A stretch of 35,372 bases of DNA. It comes from a virus. Of the stretch, positions 21,701-28,497 are shown piece after piece. The position numbers and the translations under genes are program-made. Within the stretch, counting starts at the first letter, position 1. Every line of letters begins with the position of its first letter. Where the stretch lies: IMG/VR virus record IMGVR_UViG_3300007538_005819, positions 1-35,372 of that record; one strand, written 5' to 3'. The notes beneath the pieces are model-generated. The model made no database searches. It had not been told where the DNA came from and saw only the letters and a list, made by a program, of their open reading frames with translations.

Positions 21701-23500
21701 TTAAAAAGGTAAATCTATTAACTCATGAATTTCTTCACCTGACACAAACCCAGCATATTCTTTACTGTATTTTAAAATTTTTCTTTCATTAGTAATTTTG
21801 TCATATATATTAATTGTAGGCATTACTTCACTTTTTGGTTTACACACATAATCCAAAAATTCTTTCCTAAGTAATTTTTTAACAATTTCCCATTCATTAT
21901 CTGGAATAGCATTGTACTTCATTCTAGCTTGAACCAATTTAGGTTCACCTATATTGTTCATTTTAAATTCACAAGTCATTCTATTCGTATTGTTAGGATA
22001 ATCCTTTCTTACCGATATAATAATACTATCGTATCTGTCTAAATAAGTTCTAACACAATGATGTTGTATTTGTCCTTCATTGAAATATTCAAAATCATTA
22101 TCCAACACTTTTACAAAATATTTTGTGTCATCAACAATTATTGGTTTTTCTATATGTTCCAAAAATTTAGATGGGTATATGTAACTAACTTCTTTATTTC
22201 TTTCTAATTGGTTTATTAAATATGACCATTCAATATGTTCTTGTTCAAAATCTAAAATAGTTTTTGCCTTTATTTTTTTGACCACACCATATGACTTTAA
22301 CTTTTCTCTCATACTAATATGGTCATATAATTCATTTATAAACCACTTTATCCTATCACAATCAAGTGACGTATTATATATGTTAATTATATTTTTCTTT
22401 TCATGTTTATTGAGTTCACCTTCCAATTTTAAAGTTTTAGCATAACTTACCCACTTATTATCTGTAAAATTATTACTTTTAATTAAAATATTTGGTTTGA
22501 TTTGTTTTATATTATCATCACCTAAATAATCCCTTAAATGTGTTAAGTCGGTAATGTTACATTTTGGATTTAAATTCAATAATCGATTATAAAATTTACC
22601 ATTTAATCCATTTTCTTTCAATATAGATTGAAGTAAATTCATATTATTTTTTTTCAATATTTTTATTCCAGGATAATGATTTATTAAATAATATTTGTAA
22701 TCATTTGGTACTTTAATACTTCTAACCTTAACAAACCATTCCATGATTATATTACCTAAAATCTCCGATTGGTCGCCAACAAATATATTTTTTTTAAAAC
22801 TATTAGTGGTATTTCCTAAACCTAATTCATCATATAATGCCGTTAATAAAGGAGTAACATTTATTGTATTTATTTTTCTTTTGTTTAATGAAGAATTTAA
22901 CTGCACACCTTTTAATACACTTAAATTGTTCTGAAATTTCAATGACTTTATTTTTGTGTCAATCTTACTAAAGTCATTTTTACTTGTAAAAGTGTGTCTT
23001 CTTCTGTTACTAAATGTGCTTGTTGTAATATAAAAATTATTAGTTTTTATGTTAAAGGTGATATGTATATCATTACTTTCTTTTTTAAAATATCTGTAAC
23101 CAACTACTCTTGATTTAGTAAAATTAAAAATGGATACCTTAATCTTATCTTCATTTTTTTCTAATACAATTGTAACTCTATCAACTAACGCACTATAAAA
23201 AATATTAGTGGATTTATCCAACCATTCTTTTTCTTCCACATGTAACACATTATTGTGTTTAGGTGTAAAATAACCCATCTCGACATGTTTAATTGGACCG
23301 AAAGAATTTGAATTAGATTTTTTAATATATGGTGTGACTGTTTTATTGGAATATTTATTGGAATAATTTTCAATAACTAAATCATCATTAAAGTCAGTTT
23401 TATTTTCAAGTAATTCATTATAATCATAATGTCCTAATAATTGAAATTTTTCATCAACTACCTTAAAAATATTAACCCAACTAGTATTTTTTTTAGCCAT
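21701..23500 (-). CDS. PcfJ-like protein
   Basis: A 599-residue protein. Around residues 470-560 it has DNDFEYFNEGQIQHHCVRTY, LDRYDSIIISVR, RMTCEFKM and KLVQARMKYNAIPDNEW. The sequence (EG-x-x-x-HHCV..Y....I.S.R...T.E......Q.R...N) is that of PcfJ-family proteins of conjugative plasmids and phages, whose biochemical role is unclear. The first 450 residues are charged, mixed helix and strand, and not recognised. There is no membrane segment. It follows the tRNA and leads towards the glutamine synthetase gene, with a 49-nt gap. Confidence 0.55.
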   Translation of the reverse strand: MAKKNTSWVNIFKVVDEKFQLLGHYDYNELLENKTDFNDDLVIENYSNKYSNKTVTPYIKKSNSNSFGPIKHVEMGYFTPKHNNVLHVEEKEWLDKSTNIFYSALVDRVTIVLEKNEDKIKVSIFNFTKSRVVGYRYFKKESNDIHITFNIKTNNFYITTSTFSNRRRHTFTSKNDFSKIDTKIKSLKFQNNLSVLKGVQLNSSLNKRKINTINVTPLLTALYDELGLGNTTNSFKKNIFVGDQSEILGNIIMEWFVKVRSIKVPNDYKYYLINHYPGIKILKKNNMNLLQSILKENGLNGKFYNRLLNLNPKCNITDLTHLRDYLGDDNIKQIKPNILIKSNNFTDNKWVSYAKTLKLEGELNKHEKKNIINIYNTSLDCDRIKWFINELYDHISMREKLKSYGVVKKIKAKTILDFEQEHIEWSYLINQLERNKEVSYIYPSKFLEHIEKPIIVDDTKYFVKVLDNDFEYFNEGQIQHHCVRTYLDRYDSIIISVRKDYPNNTNRMTCEFKMNNIGEPKLVQARMKYNAIPDNEWEIVKKLLRKEFLDYVCKPKSEVMPTINIYDKITNERKILKYSKEYAGFVSGEEIHELIDLPF

Positions 23501-23535
23501 TTTATAATTTTTTGTAAAATTAATTCAACTTTTAG

Positions 23536-23609
23536 TGGTCTTGGTAGGGCTCGAACCTACGACCTGCGGATTATGAGTCCGATGCTCTAACCAACTGAGC
23601 TACAAGACC
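23536..23609 (-). tRNA. tRNA with CAU anticodon (Met or lysidine-modified Ile)
   Basis: A complete 74-nt cloverleaf: acceptor GGTCTTG/CAAGACC, D-arm GCTC/GAGC with AGTTGGTTA, anticodon loop CTCATAA, T-arm GTAGG/CCTAC with TTCGAGC, and discriminator A. CCA is not encoded. The outer anticodon-stem pair (T27-C43) is mismatched. The loop fits elongator Met or Ile2; the sequence alone does not decide. Confidence 0.93.
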
Positions 23610-23644
23610 TTTTAAATTCAGATAAGAATCTTATATAAAAAATT

Positions 23645-23682
23645 AAAAGAACTCCAACTAACTTGAGAGGAGTTCTTTTTTT
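23645..23682. terminator. Terminator after the DUF932 gene
   Basis: AAAAGAACTCC (23645-23655) pairs with GGAGTTCTTTT (23669-23679), followed by T on the plus strand and A/T-rich DNA on the minus strand. It lies 16 nt downstream of the DUF932 stop. Confidence 0.75.
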
Positions 23683-23697
23683 AATAACACCAACCAT

Positions 23698-24465
23698 TTA
23701 TGAAACATACTCTTCAGCTAATGTCCATAGGTCTTTATTAATTTTCAACCTTTGGTCAATATTAGTCAGTTCTCTAACAGTTTGTTGTCTCCCAGATGAT
23801 AAAAAGTAAGTAATTCCACCTCTAATAATTTTTTCTTGAACAATATTAAAGACTTCCCAAAGTTTATCTCCCTGGTCCTCACTTCTAGTTGGTTTAAGGA
23901 TGTCTGAAATTGGAATATAGTCTTGTCCATCCTTCCAACGAGTTAGAATCGCTTTTTTAGCAAAATCTTTTTTAGCGACCTCACTCATAGTGGTATTTTT
24001 AAAGCTATCAACACATCCCATAATTTTAGGAATTGAAGTGACAATCTTATCTGTTATTTTTTGAACATCTTCAAGTTTATACCACTGATGTTTGATTTTA
24101 ACTTTTTCGAAAGTTTGGTCAGCGATAACTAACCCATTTAAACAAGCGAATCGAAAAAGTCCCGCGTGTAGATTAAATGCATGTCTACCATCATGTGAAT
24201 TAGTTAAAACAATTTCTGGTACAATACCATCTACGATAGGTACATCATTGTTTCTAAATCTCAACATATGTTTGGTGAACATTCCTTGACCAGTTCTAGA
24301 ATTTCTTTGACTAGCTGAATAAACCTGCCAACCTTCTTGTCCTAAATCATCCATAATTTGTGTTGTTGGGATAAAACTATATTTATCTGACACGTTAGTT
24401 GATGGTTGTTTAGCGTAAACTGAAGGTGCTATAGTTTCAATAAAAGACTGTGTTAATGGTTCCAT
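23698..24465 (-). CDS. DUF932 (phage/plasmid-like) protein
   Basis: The 255-residue protein has the DUF932 core: PTTQIMDDLGQEGWQVYSAS, HMLRFRN, EIVLTNSHDGRHAFNLHAGL and FRFACLNGLVI. This is a common phage and plasmid family often encoded near replication or anti-restriction genes; its role is unknown. It is transcribed alone from a perfect Bacteroidota promoter at 24522-24552 and ends at a terminator, so it is probably an early gene. Confidence 0.85.
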   Translation of the reverse strand: MEPLTQSFIETIAPSVYAKQPSTNVSDKYSFIPTTQIMDDLGQEGWQVYSASQRNSRTGQGMFTKHMLRFRNNDVPIVDGIVPEIVLTNSHDGRHAFNLHAGLFRFACLNGLVIADQTFEKVKIKHQWYKLEDVQKITDKIVTSIPKIMGCVDSFKNTTMSEVAKKDFAKKAILTRWKDGQDYIPISDILKPTRSEDQGDKLWEVFNIVQEKIIRGGITYFLSSGRQQTVRELTNIDQRLKINKDLWTLAEEYVS

Positions 24466-24521
24466 AAATTTTTCTATTATTTTTATTTATTTTATTATTC
24501 TTTATTTATATGATTGTAGTA

Positions 24522-24552
24522 CAAATATAATAAATTATTTTGGTAATACAAA
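24522..24552 (-). promoter_or_regulatory. Canonical Bacteroidota promoter for DUF932
   Basis: TTTG (24549-24552), 19 nt, TATATTTG (24522-24529) on the minus strand. The start point would be near 24515, giving a 50-nt leader. The 103-nt divergent gap also must hold the promoter of the plus-strand genes, of which only a weak TTATTTTG (around 24535-24542) is seen. Confidence 0.8.
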
Positions 24553-24568
24553 CAGAAAATAAAAAAAT

Positions 24569-24814
24569 ATGTCATTCCACAAAAAAAGATTGGATAAAGA
24601 AAATATTATTAGAATATATGACAATGAAGGTTTATTAGGTTTGGAAAAATATATTGGTGATACAAACACCATAATAACTTCCAATGAATTCTCTTACAAC
24701 ATTGTCAACACACTAATAGATGAAAAATTAAATTTACCACAAAAATGGAATAAAATATTAAAAATAATAAAAAAAGAAAAATACACAAATGAAAGAAAAA
24801 GAATTACTGTCTAA
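24569..24814 (+). CDS. Small basic hypothetical protein
   Basis: An 81-residue protein starting MSFHKKRLDKENIIRIYDNE and ending KIIKKEKYTNERKRITV. It is basic and helical with no known motif. It is the first gene of a plus-strand run; its end overlaps the next gene by 26 nt, in a different frame. The ATG has the A-rich leader typical of real starts here. It could bind nucleic acid, but nothing specific can be said. Confidence 0.6.
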   Translation: MSFHKKRLDKENIIRIYDNEGLLGLEKYIGDTNTIITSNEFSYNIVNTLIDEKLNLPQKWNKILKIIKKEKYTNERKRITV

Positions 24815-25109
24815 ACTAGAAAATTTAGTAAATGAAAAATATGAACCTATATTGGTTATTCAATTGTTGAGGGTTCCACCACAGGAAGAATTGCAGGCTT
24901 TCGCTAAAGGATTATCAGAACAATTTGGTTATAAAGTTTTAGTATTACCTGGTGACATAGAAACCAAAGTAGAACTTATTAGTGTTTTAAAAACGGATGT
25001 CAAAAAAGTAGAAGATTTAACTAATAGGGTATTGACCTTAATAGGAGATTTAGAAAAAGAATATAAAGATGTTTTAACACCAGTTGCTAACGATGGGGAA
25101 GAAAAATAA
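24789..25109 (+). CDS. Hypothetical protein, thioredoxin-free helical
   Basis: The 106-residue protein begins MKEKELLSKLENLVNEKYEP and contains a beta-alpha segment ILVIQLLRVPPQEELQAFAK with FGYKVLVLPGDIETKVEL, followed by helical ISVLKTDVKKVEDLTNRVLT. The pattern hints at a small alpha/beta domain, without a recognised family or catalytic motif. It overlaps the genes on both sides (26 nt and 17 nt), so all three are probably translationally coupled. Confidence 0.6.
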   Translation: MKEKELLSKLENLVNEKYEPILVIQLLRVPPQEELQAFAKGLSEQFGYKVLVLPGDIETKVELISVLKTDVKKVEDLTNRVLTLIGDLEKEYKDVLTPVANDGEEK

Positions 25110-25341
25110 AACTAACTTAGTTAATCACCCAAAACATTATGGTGGTGAAGAAAGTACTTATGAAGTAGTTAAAGTCGCTGAAGCTTGGGGTTTAGATATG
25201 GACGCTTATCTGTTCAATGTATTAAAATATATTGGTAGAAATGGAAAAAAGACAGATAACCCACCAATTCAAGATTTGGAGAAAGCTGCATGGTATCTCA
25301 ATCGTAAAATTAACAATTTAAAACAAACAAAGTCTAATTAA
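25093..25341 (+). CDS. DUF3310 (SaV-like) protein
   Basis: I start at the ATG at 25093 (82 residues) instead of the TTG at 25084. The protein matches DUF3310: NLVNHPKHYGGEESTYEVVK, AWGLDMDAYLFNVLKYIGR and LEKAAWYLNRKI. Members are small phage proteins sometimes called nucleotide kinase-like and often located among DNA-metabolism genes; their activity is not established to my knowledge. The conserved NHPxHY and YIxRxG-K segments are intact. It ends 22 nt before the hydrolase gene. Confidence 0.85.
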   Translation: MGKKNKTNLVNHPKHYGGEESTYEVVKVAEAWGLDMDAYLFNVLKYIGRNGKKTDNPPIQDLEKAAWYLNRKINNLKQTKSN

Positions 25342-25352
25342 TTTTAGTAAAG

Positions 25353-25359
25353 TATTTAT
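25353..25359 (+). promoter_or_regulatory. TATTTAT box before the SleB-like hydrolase
   Basis: AGTATTTATAAGT directly precedes the ATG at 25364, gap 4 nt. Confidence 0.45.
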
Positions 25360-25363
25360 AAGT

Positions 25364-26176
25364 ATGAAACTTATAAATGAACTTACATCATTAATTGAAA
25401 TTTATTCTAAAGAATCTACTGAAGAGGAATGTTTACCTAAACCAGTTGAAAAGTGGAATGAAGTAAATTATTCAGTTAAAGATATAAAAGAAGGTAAAAT
25501 ACTTAATTACGGTGATAGGGATACTAAAAATACTAATGCCCTTAAAAAAATCCAAGATAAATTAGGTGTTGTTATTGATGGTGAATATGGTGTCGGCACT
25601 TTAAAAGCTTTAGCTAAAGAATTAGATATAGATTTATGTGAACAAACTAATTACAATATACCAATAGGTCCAAACGCTATTAAAAATTTAGGTATTAAAG
25701 AAAGTTTAATAATAACTAAAGAAAATAGAGAAGACTACATATTAGCTTCTACCTTAGCAATTGAAAATCAAAATGCTGGTAAAAAAGAATTATACGCAAT
25801 ACTATCCACTATAAAAAATAGAGCTAATAAATGTAATAAAAGTATGGAATACATGGTTTTATTACCCCAACAATATAGTACTTGGAATTATTACAACGGA
25901 TTAAGTGCTGAAGAAAAAAAGAAAGAGTTAAAAAATAGATTAGAAAACCACATAGAAAATAAAAATCTAAATAATTTTTTAAAGGTAGTTAAAGACTTTA
26001 AAAAAGGTGGTGTTATTTCCAATTACAACCATTATTTTACTAATGAATTAGCTGATGAAGCCGATAACGGTGAATTAACAAACTCAATTGCTCAATCATA
26101 CTTAGATAATAAAGATAACTCTAAAGTAATTGGTGACCACACATTTTGGTGGGATAAAAATCACAAATGTTCCTAA
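25364..26176 (+). CDS. Cell-wall hydrolase (SleB/Hydrolase_2-like) with peptidoglycan-binding domain
   Basis: In 270 residues, the leader MKLINELTSLIEIYSKES resembles the capsid-targeting-like starts of neighbours. Residues 45-85 are a peptidoglycan-binding repeat (NALKKIQDKLGVVIDGEYGVGTLKALA). Residues 120-268 match cell-wall hydrolase Hydrolase_2: LAIENQNAGKKELYAILSTI, KNRANK, LLPQQYSTWN, a later NHYFTNELADEA and GDHTFWW. The first Glu would be catalytic. It should cut host murein; lacking a signal peptide, it needs a holin or virion delivery. A TATTTAT box is 4 nt upstream. It is the second wall-cutting enzyme in the window after that at 4454. Confidence 0.75.
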   Translation: MKLINELTSLIEIYSKESTEEECLPKPVEKWNEVNYSVKDIKEGKILNYGDRDTKNTNALKKIQDKLGVVIDGEYGVGTLKALAKELDIDLCEQTNYNIPIGPNAIKNLGIKESLIITKENREDYILASTLAIENQNAGKKELYAILSTIKNRANKCNKSMEYMVLLPQQYSTWNYYNGLSAEEKKKELKNRLENHIENKNLNNFLKVVKDFKKGGVISNYNHYFTNELADEADNGELTNSIAQSYLDNKDNSKVIGDHTFWWDKNHKCS

Positions 26177-26190
26177 TGTTGAATTAAAGA

Positions 26191-26197
26191 TATTTAT
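26191..26197 (+). promoter_or_regulatory. TATTTAT box before the DHH gene
   Basis: ATATTTATCTTAT precedes the ATG at 26203, gap 5 nt. It lies in the 26-nt space after the hydrolase stop. Confidence 0.45.
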
Positions 26198-26202
26198 CTT
26201 AT

Positions 26203-28116
26203 ATGAAAAGGTTAATCAAAGAAAGTGGTATTCAAGACATTAATAAAATAGCTAAAAGATATCCCAAAGCTGAAATTTATTTTCATCAAGATTTAGACGG
26301 TGTTGTATCTGCAATCGCAATGAAAGAATACTTAGAGAAGTACGGAATAGATGTTGTTGACACTCACGTTATTCAATACGGTGATAGAGAATTTTCTGTA
26401 TCTAAACCTAAAGCTGAAGGAGACACAATGCAGGTATTGGTAGATTTTGCCCATGGTAAACCTATGTTCACTATTCACACTGACCACCACGATAGTCAAT
26501 CGGGTGTAGAAGGTGATACTTCCACTCAATTTAGAGGAGCTCGGTCAAATGTTGAGACCATTTCTCAAATTGTTAGTCCTCAAGATATTTTTACTAGTGA
26601 TGATATATTAAGAATATCAACAATTGATAGTGCTGATTACGCAAAACATGGTTTGACACCAGATGATGTAATGAACTACATTAAAAAATTTGACTTTAAT
26701 GGTACAGTTCCCGAAAATAAATGGATGTTAGCTTTATTAACCAATAAATTACTTTTAGCATATAAAAACAAACCAGGATTCTTAGAAAAATTGGTAGCTA
26801 GGTCTTCACCTTCATTAATGAATATTTTTCACAATATTAACTCAATAGCTGGAGACGAGAATTTTGCTTCACCAGAACAAATGGCAATAAATCAAGAAAA
26901 ATATGTTAAATCACAAGAAGAAAGTGAAAATCTAAAATTAGAGGACAATATTATTATACAATACGGTGGTGGTAGTCTTTATAAACCAGGTTCTTATGAT
27001 AGATACACACCATTTAAAATATACCCAAATGCTGATTTTCTAGTAATAGCTTGGCCAATGGGATTGGTTCAAGCCTCATGTAATCCATTTAAAAAAGAAA
27101 GAGCATTAAAAGGAATTAATTTAGCTGACATAGCTCAAGAAGTGTTAAGTAAAATTGAACCTCAACTTAGAAATCATCAAGTTCCTGTTTCTGTTATAAA
27201 AAGAATTGGTGAAACAAAAGCTGATGAAAGTAGTATTGGTTTTAAAACTTCTGATTTGTTTGCACTCTATAAAGATTATTTAGTTAATTTACCTCCAGTT
27301 AACTCACCTTATTATAATGAAATTGTTAGGATAATAGACACTCCTTGGAACAATTTAAGTGAAGAAGAAAAACAAGTTCTAGACAATATTACTGTACCAG
27401 CTTGGGATGTGATACAAGCAAATAGTGGTGGCCACAAATGTATAACTAATGTAAGTGGACTTAACTTTTTTGCTAGAGCAACACGTAATCCAGAAGGTAA
27501 TTATCGTAAAAAGGACACTAAACCAACAAGGTATGTAGAATTTGTTAAATGGGTCCAAAATGAAATGGTTAAAACACTTAAAGAAAAAATAAGTCAAGAA
27601 TCTATTAATGAAATAAAAAGAAATATTAAAAAAACATTAATAGAATCTTCTTTTATTTCTGATGCCTTAGGTGATTTAGCTTCAGCAGCTATAGGTGCAA
27701 CTGGTTTTGTTGGAATGCCAGTAATGGTAGCTTTAATAGGTAAAAACATATACGAGATTAAAAAAAATAATACTGATTTAGAAATAGCTTTGGACAAATT
27801 TAAGAATAACCCAACAGCTGAAGATTTAAAAGTTATTGAAGAAGAAATGTATAATGTAAGTCAAGATTTGGTAGATTTAACATCTAGGGTAATTCAACTG
27901 ATTCCAGACCCAACAGCGGCAAGTGACATAGCAGCTTTTGTGGGAGAACAAACTTTAGGTGCTTTAGCTTTACATAAAATACCAGCAATTCTTGATAATT
28001 TAAAACCTTTAATTGATAAAATTCCAATTATCGGTAAGACTGAAGTAACTGACGCAATGAATAATGTTGGACTAGCACATAAATTATTGGATGAAATAGG
28101 TGAGAAACTTAATTAA
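26203..28116 (+). CDS. DHH-family phosphoesterase with C-terminal hydrophobic domain
   Basis: In 637 residues, about 20-430 form a DHH/DHHA1 phosphoesterase: F27-HQDLDGVVSA (motif I), VDFAHG (80-85), TDHHDS (93-98) and a late SGGHKC (DHHA1 GGH motif, 408-413). Such enzymes (NrnA, RecJ relatives) hydrolyse short RNA, pAp or cyclic dinucleotides. Residues 484-637 are separate: a Gly/Ala-rich hydrophobic stretch (SAAIGATGFVGMPVMVALIG) with helices, perhaps membrane-seeking. The leader MKRLIKE|S and the internal TLIE|S (E481), exactly between the two parts, look like prohead-protease sites. Substrate is unknown; degrading cyclic-nucleotide defence signals is one idea. Confidence 0.8.
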   Translation: MKRLIKESGIQDINKIAKRYPKAEIYFHQDLDGVVSAIAMKEYLEKYGIDVVDTHVIQYGDREFSVSKPKAEGDTMQVLVDFAHGKPMFTIHTDHHDSQSGVEGDTSTQFRGARSNVETISQIVSPQDIFTSDDILRISTIDSADYAKHGLTPDDVMNYIKKFDFNGTVPENKWMLALLTNKLLLAYKNKPGFLEKLVARSSPSLMNIFHNINSIAGDENFASPEQMAINQEKYVKSQEESENLKLEDNIIIQYGGGSLYKPGSYDRYTPFKIYPNADFLVIAWPMGLVQASCNPFKKERALKGINLADIAQEVLSKIEPQLRNHQVPVSVIKRIGETKADESSIGFKTSDLFALYKDYLVNLPPVNSPYYNEIVRIIDTPWNNLSEEEKQVLDNITVPAWDVIQANSGGHKCITNVSGLNFFARATRNPEGNYRKKDTKPTRYVEFVKWVQNEMVKTLKEKISQESINEIKRNIKKTLIESSFISDALGDLASAAIGATGFVGMPVMVALIGKNIYEIKKNNTDLEIALDKFKNNPTAEDLKVIEEEMYNVSQDLVDLTSRVIQLIPDPTAASDIAAFVGEQTLGALALHKIPAILDNLKPLIDKIPIIGKTEVTDAMNNVGLAHKLLDEIGEKLN

Positions 28117-28450
28117 ATTGTAATTCCATTCCTTTTTTTATACCTAATTTGTTTGTTTCACCACCATTTAACTCTAACACTTGATTACCAATACCTTGAT
28201 ATAATTCACACTTATTCGTTTGACAAGGTAAACAATTTTTATGAATTTGAGTTACTTTATTATCAACTAACATTATAATATCTAATGGGATTTTACAATT
28301 TTTCATCCAAAATGATTGTTCTTGTACATTTGGAAATAAAAACAACATTCCACCATCAAGTTTTTCTCTACCCATCATGCCTATTTTTCGTTTAGATGGT
28401 GTATCCATAACTTCTATGGGCAATATATCTTTATTTATTGACAATCTCAT
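28109..28450 (-). CDS. DUF192 family protein
   Basis: The 113-residue protein matches DUF192: IGMMGREKLDGGMLFLFPN, SFWMKNCKIPLDIIML, KNCLPCQTNKCELYQGIGNQ, and VLELNGGETNKLGIKKG. DUF192 proteins are small beta-barrels of unknown function, usually exported in bacteria; this one lacks a signal peptide. The Cys residues in the LPCQTNKC segment could bind metal or form a disulfide. It is convergent with the DHH gene, their ends overlapping by 8 nt. A TATTTAT box is 4 nt before its ATG. Confidence 0.85.
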   Translation of the reverse strand: MRLSINKDILPIEVMDTPSKRKIGMMGREKLDGGMLFLFPNVQEQSFWMKNCKIPLDIIMLVDNKVTQIHKNCLPCQTNKCELYQGIGNQVLELNGGETNKLGIKKGMELQFN

Positions 28451-28454
28451 ACAT

Positions 28455-28461
28455 ATAAATA
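28455..28461 (-). promoter_or_regulatory. TATTTAT box before the DUF192 gene
   Basis: ACTATTTATATGT precedes the ATG at 28450 on the minus strand, gap 4 nt. Confidence 0.4.
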
Positions 28462-28473
28462 GTTTTAAGATTA

Positions 28474-28480
28474 TATTTAT
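28474..28480 (+). promoter_or_regulatory. TATTTAT box before the 915-residue gene
   Basis: ATATTTATTAATAAAA lies 17 nt before the ATG at 28498. It shares the 47-nt divergent gap with the box of the DUF192 gene on the other strand. Confidence 0.35.
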
Positions 28481-28497
28481 TAATAAAATGATTTCAA

